Positions 1 to 7,263 of a stretch of DNA of 11,954 nt are shown one piece after another (within the stretch, counting starts at the first letter, position 1; every line of letters begins with the position of its first letter). The notes under the pieces are model-generated. The model worked only from the letters and a program-made list of their open reading frames with translations. It had not been told where the DNA came from and searched no databases. Source of the stretch: an uncultured Erysipelotrichaceae bacterium (GTDB taxonomy: Bacteria; Bacillota_I; Bacilli_A; RF39; UBA660); contig CACXFY010000105.1 of assembly GCA_902767005.1 (NCBI GenBank), positions 1 to 11,954 of the forward strand, written 5' to 3'. Made by a program: the position numbers and the translations under genes.

Positions 1-504
1 GGATCAGTTAGAAAATTAATTGAATCTGGAGCACCAGCTAGATTTGTATATCCAGGTAGAGTTTATCGTAATGAAACAACTGATGCTAGACACGAGAGAG
101 CTTTCTTTCAATATGAAGCTTTAATTGTTGATAGAGATATTTCTTTCTCTTCTGGTATGGTTATGATTCAAACTATACTTGAAAAAGTATTTGGTAGAAA
201 GATTAATGTTAGAATGAGAGAAGGATTCTTCCCATTTACTGAACCTGGTTATGAAATTGATATGGAATGTTTAGTATGTGGTGGAAAAGGTTGCAAAGTA
301 TGTAATCATAATGGTTGGATAGAAGTTATGCCTGGTGGTGTAATTCATCCAAACGTTTTAAAAGCTGCTGGACTTGATCCAGAAGAATGGACTGGTTTTT
401 ATATTAATATAGGATTAGATAGATTAGTAATGATGCGTTATGGAGTAGATGATGTAAGATTATTCCATAGTGGAGATTTACGTTTCTTGAAGCAATTTAA
501 GTAG
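1..504 (+). CDS. pheS: Phenylalanyl-tRNA synthetase alpha subunit, C-terminal part (5' truncated by window)
   Basis: Catalytic alpha subunit of the alpha2-beta2 enzyme that charges tRNA-Phe with phenylalanine in the cytoplasm. The reading frame is open from base 1 and gives 167 residues with no start, so the N-terminal coiled coil and the beginning of the class II core lie outside the window. Class II motif 2 is visible near the start (GRVYRNETTDARHER). Motif 3 is near the end (INIGLDRLVMMRYG), followed by the family's very conserved C-terminus DLRFLKQFK. A four-cysteine insert, CLVCGGKGCKVC (nt 268-303), followed by GWIEVMPGG, matches the metal-binding-like knuckle found in many bacterial PheS and absent from E. 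coli PheS. The stop is a TAG whose last bases form part of the pheT Shine-Dalgarno, so pheS and pheT are co-transcribed. Confidence 0.97.
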   Translation, partial: GSVRKLIESGAPARFVYPGRVYRNETTDARHERAFFQYEALIVDRDISFSSGMVMIQTILEKVFGRKINVRMREGFFPFTEPGYEIDMECLVCGGKGCKVCNHNGWIEVMPGGVIHPNVLKAAGLDPEEWTGFYINIGLDRLVMMRYGVDDVRLFHSGDLRFLKQFK

Positions 505-517
505 GAGGGGAGAAAGT

Positions 518-2938
518 ATGAAAGTATCATTAAATTGGATTAAAAAATATGTAGATTTACCAAAAGATTTAACAAATGAACAAATAGCATATGATTTAAC
601 ACTTAGAACTGTAGAAGTTGATAGTGTTGAGAATACTAAAGATAAATTTCATGATATCGTAGTTGGAAAAATACTAGAAGTAAAAGATCATCCAAATGCC
701 GATAGTTTAAAAATATGTATTACTGATATTGGAGAAAAAGAACCTGTACAAATTGTATGTGGAGGATCAAATCTTTATAAAGATGAATTAGTAGTTGTTT
801 CTAAACCAGGTAGTGAAGTTTATTGGCATGGTGAAGATGAGTTAGTTAAAATAAAAGAAACTAAAATGCGTGGAGAATACTCATATGGTATGATCTGTGG
901 AGCAACAGAAGTTTATTTAGATCAATTCTTCCCACCAGAAGATGAAAGAGAAATAGTAGATTTATCTGGTATAGATTGTAAAGTTGGAGAGAATATTGCT
1001 GATGTTATTGATATGGATGATACAGTATTAGAAATTGATAATAAATCTTTAACTAATAGACCAGATTTATGGGGCCATTACGGAATAGCTAGAGAGTTAT
1101 CTGCAATATATAAATGTAAATTAAAAGAATTAGATTCTTTTGAATTAAGTAAGTTACCAGAATATAAAGTTGAGATTAAAGAACCAGAAAAATGTCGTAG
1201 ATATTGTGCAGTAGAAATTGATAATGTTTATGACAAGAAGTCTCCTTTATGGATGCAATCAGCATTAATTAAAGGTGGTATGAGACCTATCAGTGCAATA
1301 GTAGATATTACTAACTATGCTATGTTAGCAACAGGTCAACCTATGCATGCTTTTGATAAGACTCATGTTGAAGGAGAAAAAATAGTAGTTAGAAATGCTA
1401 AAAAGGATGAAAAATTATTATTACTTGATGATAAATATTTAGATTTATATGAAGATGATTTAGTTATTTGTGACGCTAAAAAGCCAATGTGTTTAGCTGG
1501 TATTAAGGGTGGTAAAATGGATTCAATTTTACCAGAGACTACTGGAGTAGTATTAGAAGTTGCTAACTTCAGTGCTTCTACTATTAGAAATACTAGTAAA
1601 CGTTTTGAAGAAAAGACTGATTCTTCTATTAGATATGAGAAGAATATTGATACTGAAAGAAATACTGATGGTGTAAGAATGGCTTTATATTTATTTAAAG
1701 AAATATTCCCAGAAGTTAAGTTTGTTAAGTATGCAGATGTTTATCCTATAAAAACAGAAAGAAGTAAAATAGAAGTATCAAAAGAGTTCTTAGATAATAG
1801 ATTAGGAAAAGTATTAGATAATAAGACAATTACTACTATTTTAGAAGATTTAGGATATGATGTATCTTTTGATAAAAAAGTATATAAGGTAGTTGCACCA
1901 GTATGGAGAAGTACTGGAGATATATCTATTAAAGATGATGTAATGGGAGATATTGCTAGAATATTAAGCTTTGAGAGTTTTGAGGCTAAACCATTACCTG
2001 TTCAATTTACTCATGCTGTAAAACAAAATAAAGTAACACTTGAGAGAAAAATTAGAGAGTATTTAGCTTATAGATGTGGCTTTAATGAGATGTTTACTTA
2101 TCCTTGGATAGATGATAAGTATATTAAAGCAGCTAAGATAGATACTAGTAAGAGTGTTAAACTTGCTACTCCTCCAGCTCCAGAGTTAGCAATACTTCGT
2201 TCTTCATTAGTTCCAGGTGCATTAGAAGCTATTAGTAAGAATTTAAGATATTATAGTGATTTTAAATTATTTGAAGTTGCTCAAGTATTTGAAAAAGGTA
2301 AATATCATGAAACTTGTGAAGAGGAGACTTTACCAATTCATAAGAAGTTAGTAACTGGAGTAATAGTTAGTAAAGATGCTAAAAAGATATTCTTTGAGGC
2401 TAAAGGTGTAGTAGAAGAAATGGCAAGTTTTAATCATATGGAGGAATTACACTTTGAACAAAATAATAAACCAAGTTGGGCAGATCCAGATGCATATTTA
2501 AATATTATGTTAGGAGATGAAGAGATTGGATCTTTAGGACTTCTTAATGCTTATGCAATGAATGAAGCTAAGATTAAGAGAACTAATGTTGCGATATTTG
2601 AAATTAATTTTGATAAGTTTATTCCATTTGATTCTAGAACTAATGAATTTGTTCATTTACCACAATTCCCATTAGTTGAAAAAGACTTATCTGTAATAGT
2701 TGATAATAAAGTTACTTGGGCTGAAATAGAAAAAGTTATTAAGTCTAAAGTAAAAGAATTGGAGTTTGTTGATGAATATCGTGGTGATCAAATACCAGAA
2801 GGTAAGAAATCAATTACTTTAAGAGTAAAAATAGGCAATGAAGATAGTACTATGACTTCAGAAGAAATTGATAAGAAGATGAGTAGTATTATGAATACAT
2901 TAAATCATGTATGTGGAGCCGAATTAAGAGAAGAGTAG
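518..2938 (+). CDS. pheT: Phenylalanyl-tRNA synthetase beta subunit
   Basis: The 806-residue beta subunit binds tRNA and edits mischarged Tyr-tRNA-Phe; its length is normal for bacterial PheT. Domain order as seen: N-terminal B1, then an EMAP-type OB-fold tRNA-binding domain at about residues 40-155 (VVGKILEVKDHPNADSLKIC, ending MRGEYSYGMICG). Next comes the B3/B4 editing domain at about 200-395 (NKSLTNRPDLWGHYGIARE; DITNYAMLATGQPMHAFD), B5 at about 410-480, the inactive synthetase-like core at about 490-690, and a ferredoxin-fold anticodon-binding domain from about 713 (LPQFPLVEKDLSVIV) to the end. The ATG has an AGGAGGGG at 503-510 that overlaps the pheS stop. The gene ends in TAG inside the loop of a terminator hairpin, so the last codons also encode the terminator's left arm. 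Confidence 0.98.
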   Translation: MKVSLNWIKKYVDLPKDLTNEQIAYDLTLRTVEVDSVENTKDKFHDIVVGKILEVKDHPNADSLKICITDIGEKEPVQIVCGGSNLYKDELVVVSKPGSEVYWHGEDELVKIKETKMRGEYSYGMICGATEVYLDQFFPPEDEREIVDLSGIDCKVGENIADVIDMDDTVLEIDNKSLTNRPDLWGHYGIARELSAIYKCKLKELDSFELSKLPEYKVEIKEPEKCRRYCAVEIDNVYDKKSPLWMQSALIKGGMRPISAIVDITNYAMLATGQPMHAFDKTHVEGEKIVVRNAKKDEKLLLLDDKYLDLYEDDLVICDAKKPMCLAGIKGGKMDSILPETTGVVLEVANFSASTIRNTSKRFEEKTDSSIRYEKNIDTERNTDGVRMALYLFKEIFPEVKFVKYADVYPIKTERSKIEVSKEFLDNRLGKVLDNKTITTILEDLGYDVSFDKKVYKVVAPVWRSTGDISIKDDVMGDIARILSFESFEAKPLPVQFTHAVKQNKVTLERKIREYLAYRCGFNEMFTYPWIDDKYIKAAKIDTSKSVKLATPPAPELAILRSSLVPGALEAISKNLRYYSDFKLFEVAQVFEKGKYHETCEEETLPIHKKLVTGVIVSKDAKKIFFEAKGVVEEMASFNHMEELHFEQNNKPSWADPDAYLNIMLGDEEIGSLGLLNAYAMNEAKIKRTNVAIFEINFDKFIPFDSRTNEFVHLPQFPLVEKDLSVIVDNKVTWAEIEKVIKSKVKELEFVDEYRGDQIPEGKKSITLRVKIGNEDSTMTSEEIDKKMSSIMNTLNHVCGAELREE

Positions 2939-2951
2939 TCTTCTCTTTTTT
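2926..2951 (+). terminator. Intrinsic terminator of pheST
   Basis: A perfect 9-bp stem, AAGAGAAGA (2926-2934) with TCTTCTCTT (2939-2947), encloses a 4-nt loop GTAG and leads into a run of six T (2946-2951). The pheT stop TAG (2936-2938) is in the loop, so the whole left arm is coding sequence. Confidence 0.85.
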
Positions 2952-2967
2952 GTTATTTTGTTATAAA
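2939..2967 (+). promoter_or_regulatory. Promoter of the 2987 operon (extended -10)
   Basis: Extended -10 TGT-TATAAA (TG at 2959-2960, -10 hexamer 2962-2967). The hexamer 17 bp upstream is TCTTCT (2939-2944), a poor -35 that is also the right arm of the pheT terminator. The predicted start near 2974 leaves only about 13 nt before the ATG at 2987. Inferred from sequence only. Confidence 0.6.
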
Positions 2968-2986
2968 ATATAGATGTGGTGGTATT

Positions 2987-3625
2987 ATGGACTTGAAAAT
3001 TAATGGAGTTAAGTATCCAGTTGTTATTGAGAAGAAGATGAGAAATCGTAATACTTATATTAGAGTTAATAAAGATTTAGAAATTAAAGTAACTACTAAT
3101 TATTTCACTACTAATAGATTTATAGTGGATTTAATTAATGATAATTATTCTAGAATATGTGATATGCTAGATGTTCAATTAAAGAAAAAAGAAAATAATG
3201 AAGGATTCTTTTACTTAGGTAAGAAATATGATGTTGTTTATAAAGATATGTCTGGTATAGAATTTATGGATGATAGAGTATTTATGAGTAAAGATTTTGA
3301 TATTTATAAATGGTATAAGAAACAAGCTAAGTCTTTATTTTTAGAACATTTAAATAATATATATGATAATTATAGTATTAAGTTACCTAAACCTAGTTTA
3401 AGAATTAGAAAAATGACTAGTAGATGGGGTGTTTGTAATGTTAATAGTCATGTTATTACTTTAAATTTAGAATTAATAAAGAGAGATACTAAATATTTAG
3501 ATTATGTTATTACACATGAAATAGCTCATTTGAAGCATGGAGATCATTCTACTAGGTTTTGGAATTTGGTAGAAGATAATATGCCTGATTATAAAAAATA
3601 TAAAAAAGAAATGAAGGAGTTCTAA
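2987..3625 (+). CDS. YgjP-type (DUF45/WLM-like) zinc metalloprotease-like protein
   Basis: A 212-residue protein of the YgjP/M48-like family. The C-terminal half has the full family signature: RKMTSRWGVC (141-150), then the zincin motif HEIAH (177-181) with glutamate 178 as the expected general base. His187 in the following HLKHGDHS is the likely third metal ligand, and FWNLVEDNMPDY follows. The N-terminal half is a beta-rich segment (RNTYIRVNKD) typical of the family. No signal peptide or membrane span is seen, so it is probably cytoplasmic. The physiological substrate of this family is poorly defined, and peptidase activity is inferred from the motif. The ribosome-binding site is weak (GGTGG, 2978-2982, 4 nt spacing). 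The stop overlaps the next start by one base (TAATG), implying translational coupling to the methyltransferase. Confidence 0.9.
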   Translation: MDLKINGVKYPVVIEKKMRNRNTYIRVNKDLEIKVTTNYFTTNRFIVDLINDNYSRICDMLDVQLKKKENNEGFFYLGKKYDVVYKDMSGIEFMDDRVFMSKDFDIYKWYKKQAKSLFLEHLNNIYDNYSIKLPKPSLRIRKMTSRWGVCNVNSHVITLNLELIKRDTKYLDYVITHEIAHLKHGDHSTRFWNLVEDNMPDYKKYKKEMKEF

Positions 3626-4353
3626 TGATTATTAGTAGTATTGATAATGATAAAATAAAAAAATATAGTAAATTATCGAAGAAAAAATATAGAGATAGTT
3701 TAGGTTTATATTTAGTAGAAGGAGAACATTTAGTACAAGAAGCTTTAAAAGTAGGTAATGTTGAAGAAGTGTTTATACTTGAAGGTAGTAAATTAGATTA
3801 TGATGGTACTTATGTAACACTTGATGTTATGAAGAAATTAAGTAGTATGGATACTCCTAGTAATATAGTATGTGTATGTAGAAAGAATAATAATAATGAT
3901 ATTATTGGGAAGAGATTACTGCTTTTAGATGAAGTACAAGATCCTGGGAATTTAGGTACTATTATACGTAGTAGTGTTGCTTTTAATATTGATACTATTA
4001 TTCTTAGTGATAAGTGTGTAGATCTATATAATCCTAAAGTTTTAAGAGCAACTCAAGGTATGAATAATCATATTAATGTAATTAATATGGATAGTATTAC
4101 TTGTATTAATAAAGTAAAAGAATTAGGTATATGTGTATATGGTACTGATGTTAATAATGGAATAGATGTTAGAGCATTAAGTAATGATGAAAAGAGTAGT
4201 TTTTTACTTGTACTTGGTAATGAAGGTAATGGTATTAGTAATGAAGTAAAGAAATTAATAGATAAGAATTTATATATTAATATGAATAATAAAGTAGAAA
4301 GTTTAAATGTAGGAGTAGCTGGTAGTATTTTATTGTATGAACTTGGTAGGTGA
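3625..4353 (+). CDS. SpoU/TrmH-family RNA 2'-O-methyltransferase
   Basis: This 242-residue SPOUT-class enzyme transfers a methyl group from S-adenosylmethionine to a ribose 2'-OH in rRNA or tRNA. The N-terminal substrate-binding region carries YLVEGEHLVQEAL (29-41). The catalytic trefoil knot shows all three SpoU motifs: motif 1 DPGNLGTIIRS (106-116, with the conserved Asn and Arg), motif 2 LVLGNEGNGIS (195-205) and motif 3 ESLNVGVAGSILLYE (225-239). The architecture resembles the B. subtilis YsgA/RlmB-like branch; ysgA lies next to pheST in B. subtilis, which fits this neighbourhood. The exact target nucleotide cannot be read from sequence. The start overlaps the YgjP stop and has AAGGAG about 6 nt upstream. 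TGA is the stop, 4 nt before rimM. Confidence 0.93.
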   Translation: MIISSIDNDKIKKYSKLSKKKYRDSLGLYLVEGEHLVQEALKVGNVEEVFILEGSKLDYDGTYVTLDVMKKLSSMDTPSNIVCVCRKNNNNDIIGKRLLLLDEVQDPGNLGTIIRSSVAFNIDTIILSDKCVDLYNPKVLRATQGMNNHINVINMDSITCINKVKELGICVYGTDVNNGIDVRALSNDEKSSFLLVLGNEGNGISNEVKKLIDKNLYINMNNKVESLNVGVAGSILLYELGR

Positions 4354-4357
4354 TTAG

Positions 4358-4831
4358 ATGGATGATATTTATATTGGTAAAATAGTTAGTACTCATGGTA
4401 TTAAAGGAGAAGTAAAAATAATTAGTGATTTTGAATACAAAGATAAAGTATTTGTAGTTGGTAATAAACTAATTATTGATGGTGATGAGTATAATATTCG
4501 TAGTTATAGACATCATAAGAATTTTGAGATGGTTACTTTAAATGAATATAATGATATTAATCAAGTATTATTTTTATTAAGAAAAAAAGTATATTTTAGA
4601 AAAAGTGATTTAATACTTAGTAAAGATGAAATATTAGATTCAGAGTTAATTACTTATAAAGTATTAACAAATACTAAAGAAGAAGGTATAATAAAAGAAA
4701 TTTTTTATGGAGGACCTAATAATAAAATTATTAGAATATTTACTAATAGAGAGTATTTAATTCCATATAATTTAGTTAAAATAGATAAAGAGAATAAAAC
4801 TATTTATGTAGAAATAATGGAGGGGATGTAA
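4358..4831 (+). CDS. rimM: 16S rRNA processing protein RimM
   Basis: A 157-residue assembly factor that helps mature the head domain of the 30S subunit by binding S19. The N-terminal beta-barrel domain begins with the hallmark IGKIVSTHGIKGEVKI (6-21). The C-terminal PRC-barrel domain runs from about 90 to the end, with EGIIKEIFYGGPNNKIIRI and YLIPYNLVKID. It is slightly shorter than typical RimM (about 165-180 aa) but complete. The start lies 4 nt after the upstream TGA, with GGTAGG just ahead of it. Its stop overlaps the trmD start by one base (TAATG), the usual rimM-trmD coupling. rpsP, the common upstream partner, is absent from this window; YgjP and SpoU occupy that side. Confidence 0.95.
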   Translation: MDDIYIGKIVSTHGIKGEVKIISDFEYKDKVFVVGNKLIIDGDEYNIRSYRHHKNFEMVTLNEYNDINQVLFLLRKKVYFRKSDLILSKDEILDSELITYKVLTNTKEEGIIKEIFYGGPNNKIIRIFTNREYLIPYNLVKIDKENKTIYVEIMEGM

Positions 4832-5493
4832 TGGTAGTTGATATACTTACATTATTTCCAGAAATGTATAATGGAGTATTTTCTGAGAGCATAATAAAAA
4901 GAGCAATTGATTCTGATAAAGTAGTAATCAATTTACATAATTTTAGAGAATATAGTACTGATCCTCATCATAAAGTAGATGATACACCTTATGGTGGTGG
5001 GAATGGAATGGTACTTACTTGTCAGCCAATTTTTGATTGTGTAAAAGCTTTAAGAAAAGATAATAGTAAAGTTATATTACTTACTCCAGATGGTGTGTTA
5101 TATAAAGAAAAAATGGCTTATGATTTAAGTAGGGAGAGTCATTTAATACTAATTTGTGGTCATTATGAGGGCTTTGATGAGAGAATTAGAAGTATATGTG
5201 ATATGGAGATTAGTATTGGGGATTATGTACTTACTGGAGGAGAAATACCAAGTATGGTATTAGTAGATAGTATAGTTAGATTAATAGATGGAGTTATAGA
5301 AGAAGGAAGTCATTTAAATGACAGTTTTAATAATAATTTACTTGATTATCCTACTTATACTAAACCAAGAGAATATAATGGTATGATTGTGCCAGAAGTA
5401 TTAATATCTGGAGATCATAAGAAAATAGAAGAGTATAGAAAAGAAGAGAGTTTAAAAAGAACTAAAGAACGTAGACCAGATTTATTAGATTAG
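4831..5493 (+). CDS. trmD: tRNA (guanine-37-N1)-methyltransferase
   Basis: TrmD forms m1G at position 37, 3' of the anticodon, in tRNAs reading CNN-type codons; this prevents +1 frameshifting and is essential in most bacteria. The 220 residues include the family hallmarks DILTLFPEMY (4-13), DDTPYGGGNGMVL (50-62), the knot segments ICGHYEGFDERI (108-119) and SIGDYVLTGGE (128-138), and DYPTYTKP (172-179). Arg150 and Asp164 align with E. coli Arg154 and Asp169, the catalytically important pair. It is shorter than the E. coli (255 aa) and B. subtilis (about 243 aa) enzymes: the C-terminal helical tail stops at RRPDLLD, but the catalytic part is intact. Ribosome binding comes from GGAGGGG inside the rimM end. 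The next gene starts 10 nt after its TAG. Confidence 0.97.
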   Translation: MVVDILTLFPEMYNGVFSESIIKRAIDSDKVVINLHNFREYSTDPHHKVDDTPYGGGNGMVLTCQPIFDCVKALRKDNSKVILLTPDGVLYKEKMAYDLSRESHLILICGHYEGFDERIRSICDMEISIGDYVLTGGEIPSMVLVDSIVRLIDGVIEEGSHLNDSFNNNLLDYPTYTKPREYNGMIVPEVLISGDHKKIEEYRKEESLKRTKERRPDLLD

Positions 5494-5503
5494 GAGGGAT
5501 TCT

Positions 5504-5959
5504 ATGTATATTATTGATAAGACTTTTAATAACAATTATGTAGTTATTGATAATACGGAAATATATAATTTACGTGGTTTTCCTATGGGTGATGGAAGAA
5601 GTTATACTATATTAGGTAGTAATATAAATAATATTAATATTATGAATAGTGTCTTATATCATCCATTTGTATCTAGAAGAGTATATAATGAATATTCGAG
5701 AATAGTTGATTTAATAACTAGATTATTATTGAATGATGATGATAATGATACTGATGGATCTGTTTATAGAGAGGCATTAAATCAAATAGAAAGATTTAGA
5801 ATAATTGTTAAAAATCAATATAGAGCTTTTTTAGAAAAAGAAGAATTAGCATATATGGGTAAACAATTACAAATACTAAAAAGAGAAGCTACTATTAAGC
5901 TTATGGAAATACAAGATAGTTATGATAAATATATGGAGACATCTCGTGGAGGAAAATGA
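5504..5959 (+). CDS. Unrecognised 151-aa protein, last gene of the rimM-trmD operon
   Basis: I do not recognise this protein. A strong AGGAGGG (5492-5498) precedes the ATG by 5 nt, and the gene follows trmD by 10 nt, so it is clearly expressed with trmD. The N-terminal half (1-75) is rich in Asn, Ile and Tyr and predicted beta/alpha. An acidic linker NDDDNDTDG (77-85) follows. Residues 87-146 are a long charged amphipathic helix with coiled-coil character (EALNQIERFRI; EELAYMGKQLQILKREA). No signal peptide, membrane span or metal motif is visible, so a cytoplasmic protein is most likely. It sits just before the TasA/SipW module and could belong either to that insertion or to the translation operon. 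Its end codes for the terminator's left arm. Confidence 0.8.
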   Translation: MYIIDKTFNNNYVVIDNTEIYNLRGFPMGDGRSYTILGSNINNINIMNSVLYHPFVSRRVYNEYSRIVDLITRLLLNDDDNDTDGSVYREALNQIERFRIIVKNQYRAFLEKEELAYMGKQLQILKREATIKLMEIQDSYDKYMETSRGGK

Positions 5960-5970
5960 GATGTCTTTTT
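5937..5970 (+). terminator. Intrinsic terminator closing the 2987-5959 operon
   Basis: A perfect 9-bp stem AGACATCTC (5937-5945) with GAGATGTCT (5958-5966), a 12-nt loop, and a T run at 5966-5970. The stop TGA (5957-5959) lies at the base of the right arm, so the left arm and most of the loop are coding. Confidence 0.85.
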
Positions 5971-5978
5971 AAAATATA

Positions 5979-6007
5979 TTGAAAATAATTCTATTTAGTG
6001 TTATTCT
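5979..6007 (+). promoter_or_regulatory. Promoter of the first TasA-like gene
   Basis: TTGAAA (5979-5984), a 17-bp spacer, and an extended -10 TGT-TATTCT (TG at 5999-6000, hexamer 6002-6007). This is one of only two promoters in the window with a recognisable -35, which fits strong expression of a structural secreted protein. The predicted 5' UTR is about 22 nt, with AGGAGG at 6024-6029. Confidence 0.65.
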
Positions 6008-6035
6008 TTATATAGTATGGTAGAGGAGGAATAAT

Positions 6036-6611
6036 ATGGATAGAATTGATAAGAATCAAAGAGAAATGCGTATTATTACTGTTGTTGCTTTATGTGTAGC
6101 AGTTATTTGTTTAAGTGTTGCTTATGCGGCAATGGGTCAAACATTAAAAATAACTGGATCAGCAGAGATGAGAATGTCTGATTGGAATATTCATATTGCT
6201 AATATGAATGCTAGTACTACAGGAGTAGCAACTTATACTATGCCTAATGTTTCTAATACACAATTAAGTGGTTTTGATGTTGTATTAACTAAACCTGGGG
6301 ATTCAGTGACTTTTACTTTTGATATTGTTAATGATGGAGATATTAATGCAACATTAGGTACATTAAATAAAGGTACTCCAAAATGTAGTAGTTTAACTAA
6401 TAAGAGTGATGAGGAAATAGTATGTGATAATATTACTTATAGTTTAAAATATGCTGATGGTTCACCTATAGAAGTTGGTGATTCATTATTAAAAGATAAT
6501 CATATGAGTGCTAAACTTACTTTGAGTTATAATGAAGGAGCTACAGAAGTTCCTAAGTCAACGGTTAATATTAGTGACTTAGATTTAACGTTTATTTACG
6601 ATCAGCAATAA
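6036..6611 (+). CDS. Exported TasA/CalY-like (SipW-dependent type) protein, copy 1
   Basis: A 191-residue secreted protein. A basic N-terminus and hydrophobic core (12-30) end in SVAYAAMGQ, a signal peptide of the type cut by SipW, with likely cleavage after AYA. The mature part has the layout seen in TasA/CalY-like camelysin-type beta-sandwich proteins: ITGSAEM soon after cleavage, then SDWNIHIAN, LTKPGDSVTFTFDIVNDGDI (84-103) and a closing beta strand DLDLTFIYDQ. These families form extracellular fibres or matrix in Bacillus; assigning that role here is inference. The mature part has only two cysteines, Cys117 and Cys130, likely a disulfide. There is no LPXTG motif or C-terminal membrane span. 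AGGAGG lies 6 nt before the ATG. The gene has its own promoter and terminator, and a paralogue follows directly. Confidence 0.8.
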   Translation: MDRIDKNQREMRIITVVALCVAVICLSVAYAAMGQTLKITGSAEMRMSDWNIHIANMNASTTGVATYTMPNVSNTQLSGFDVVLTKPGDSVTFTFDIVNDGDINATLGTLNKGTPKCSSLTNKSDEEIVCDNITYSLKYADGSPIEVGDSLLKDNHMSAKLTLSYNEGATEVPKSTVNISDLDLTFIYDQQ

Positions 6612-6636
6612 AGAAAAGATATCTTTTCTTTTTTTT
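6611..6636 (+). terminator. Terminator after the first TasA-like gene
   Basis: A 20-nt perfect palindrome AAGAAAAGAT/ATCTTTTCTT (6611-6630) can fold with a GATATC loop and leads into T (6629-6636). It begins on the last base of the stop TAA. The stem is A/T-rich and probably leaky, which would let some transcription continue into the second copy. Confidence 0.75.
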
Positions 6637-6652
6637 GCCTTTATGGTATGAT
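6624..6652 (+). promoter_or_regulatory. Promoter of the second TasA-like gene / sipW operon (extended -10)
   Basis: Extended -10 TGG-TATGAT (TG at 6644-6645, hexamer 6647-6652). The -35 position 17 bp upstream reads TTTTCT (6624-6629) and lies within the right arm of the preceding terminator. The predicted 5' UTR is about 17 nt. Confidence 0.6.
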
Positions 6653-6675
6653 TTAGTAAGATAGGAGGAATCTTT

Positions 6676-7251
6676 ATGACTATGGATAGAAGTAGGCGTT
6701 TTAAGATTGTTTCAATCTTTATTTTAATAATTGCAGTTATAGGTTTATCTATTGCATATGCTGCGATGAGTGAAATATTAAGTATAACTGGTACAGCTAA
6801 AATGAATAGTGCTGATTGGAATATAAAATTTGAGAATTTGAGTGTTGAGAAGACTGGAGATGCAACTTTTGTATTACCAACACTTAGTGATACTAGTTTA
6901 TTAGATTATGAGGTTAATTTAACTAAACCTGGGGATTCAGTTACTTTTATATTTGATGTTACTAATAACGGTAATATTGATGCAGTACTTGGTACTGTTA
7001 CTAAAGGGAAACCTGAATGTAATGGTGTTGGTAGTAATGCTACAAGTGATGCTAAAACAGTATGTAATAATCTTATTTATAGTTTAAAGTATGAAGACGG
7101 TAGTGATGTAAAAGTAGGAGATACTTTAGATAAAAAAGAGGTATCAAAGATGAAATTACAACTAGTGTATAATAGTGATGCTAGTGTTCTACCTAATGAT
7201 GATGTAACAGTAAAGGGCTTAGATATTAATGTAATTTATAATCAGAATTAG
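6676..7251 (+). CDS. Exported TasA/CalY-like (SipW-dependent type) protein, copy 2
   Basis: A 191-residue secreted paralogue of the preceding gene, collinear over its whole length. The signal peptide core is at 10-29, ending SIAYAAMSE. It shares ITGTAKM, SADWNIKFEN, LTKPGDSVTFIFDVTNNGNI (82-101), YSLKYEDGSDVKVGD and a closing GLDINVIYNQ with the first copy. The two mature-region cysteines are Cys115 and Cys130, spaced 14 residues apart against 12 in copy 1. A 23-nt stretch around the LTKPGDS codons is identical in both genes (6285-6307 and 6919-6941). The ATG at 6676 is preferred over one at 6682 because AGGAGG (6663-6668) is 7 nt away. The gene ends in TAG directly before the signal peptidase gene. 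It is likely a second fibre or matrix subunit and a SipW substrate. Confidence 0.8.
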   Translation: MTMDRSRRFKIVSIFILIIAVIGLSIAYAAMSEILSITGTAKMNSADWNIKFENLSVEKTGDATFVLPTLSDTSLLDYEVNLTKPGDSVTFIFDVTNNGNIDAVLGTVTKGKPECNGVGSNATSDAKTVCNNLIYSLKYEDGSDVKVGDTLDKKEVSKMKLQLVYNSDASVLPNDDVTVKGLDINVIYNQN

Positions 7252-7263
7252 GAGATGATTTTT

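Noticed and set aside
5732..5779. EF-hand-like calcium loop in the 151-aa protein (D-x-D-x-D-G)
   Set aside because: The acidic residue expected at loop position 12 falls at position 11 and no flanking helix pair is evident; treated as an acidic linker.
7255..7263. Upstream ATG as the start of the SipW-type peptidase
   Set aside because: The AGGAG ends at 7254, immediately against this ATG; ATG 7264 has proper 9-nt spacing.
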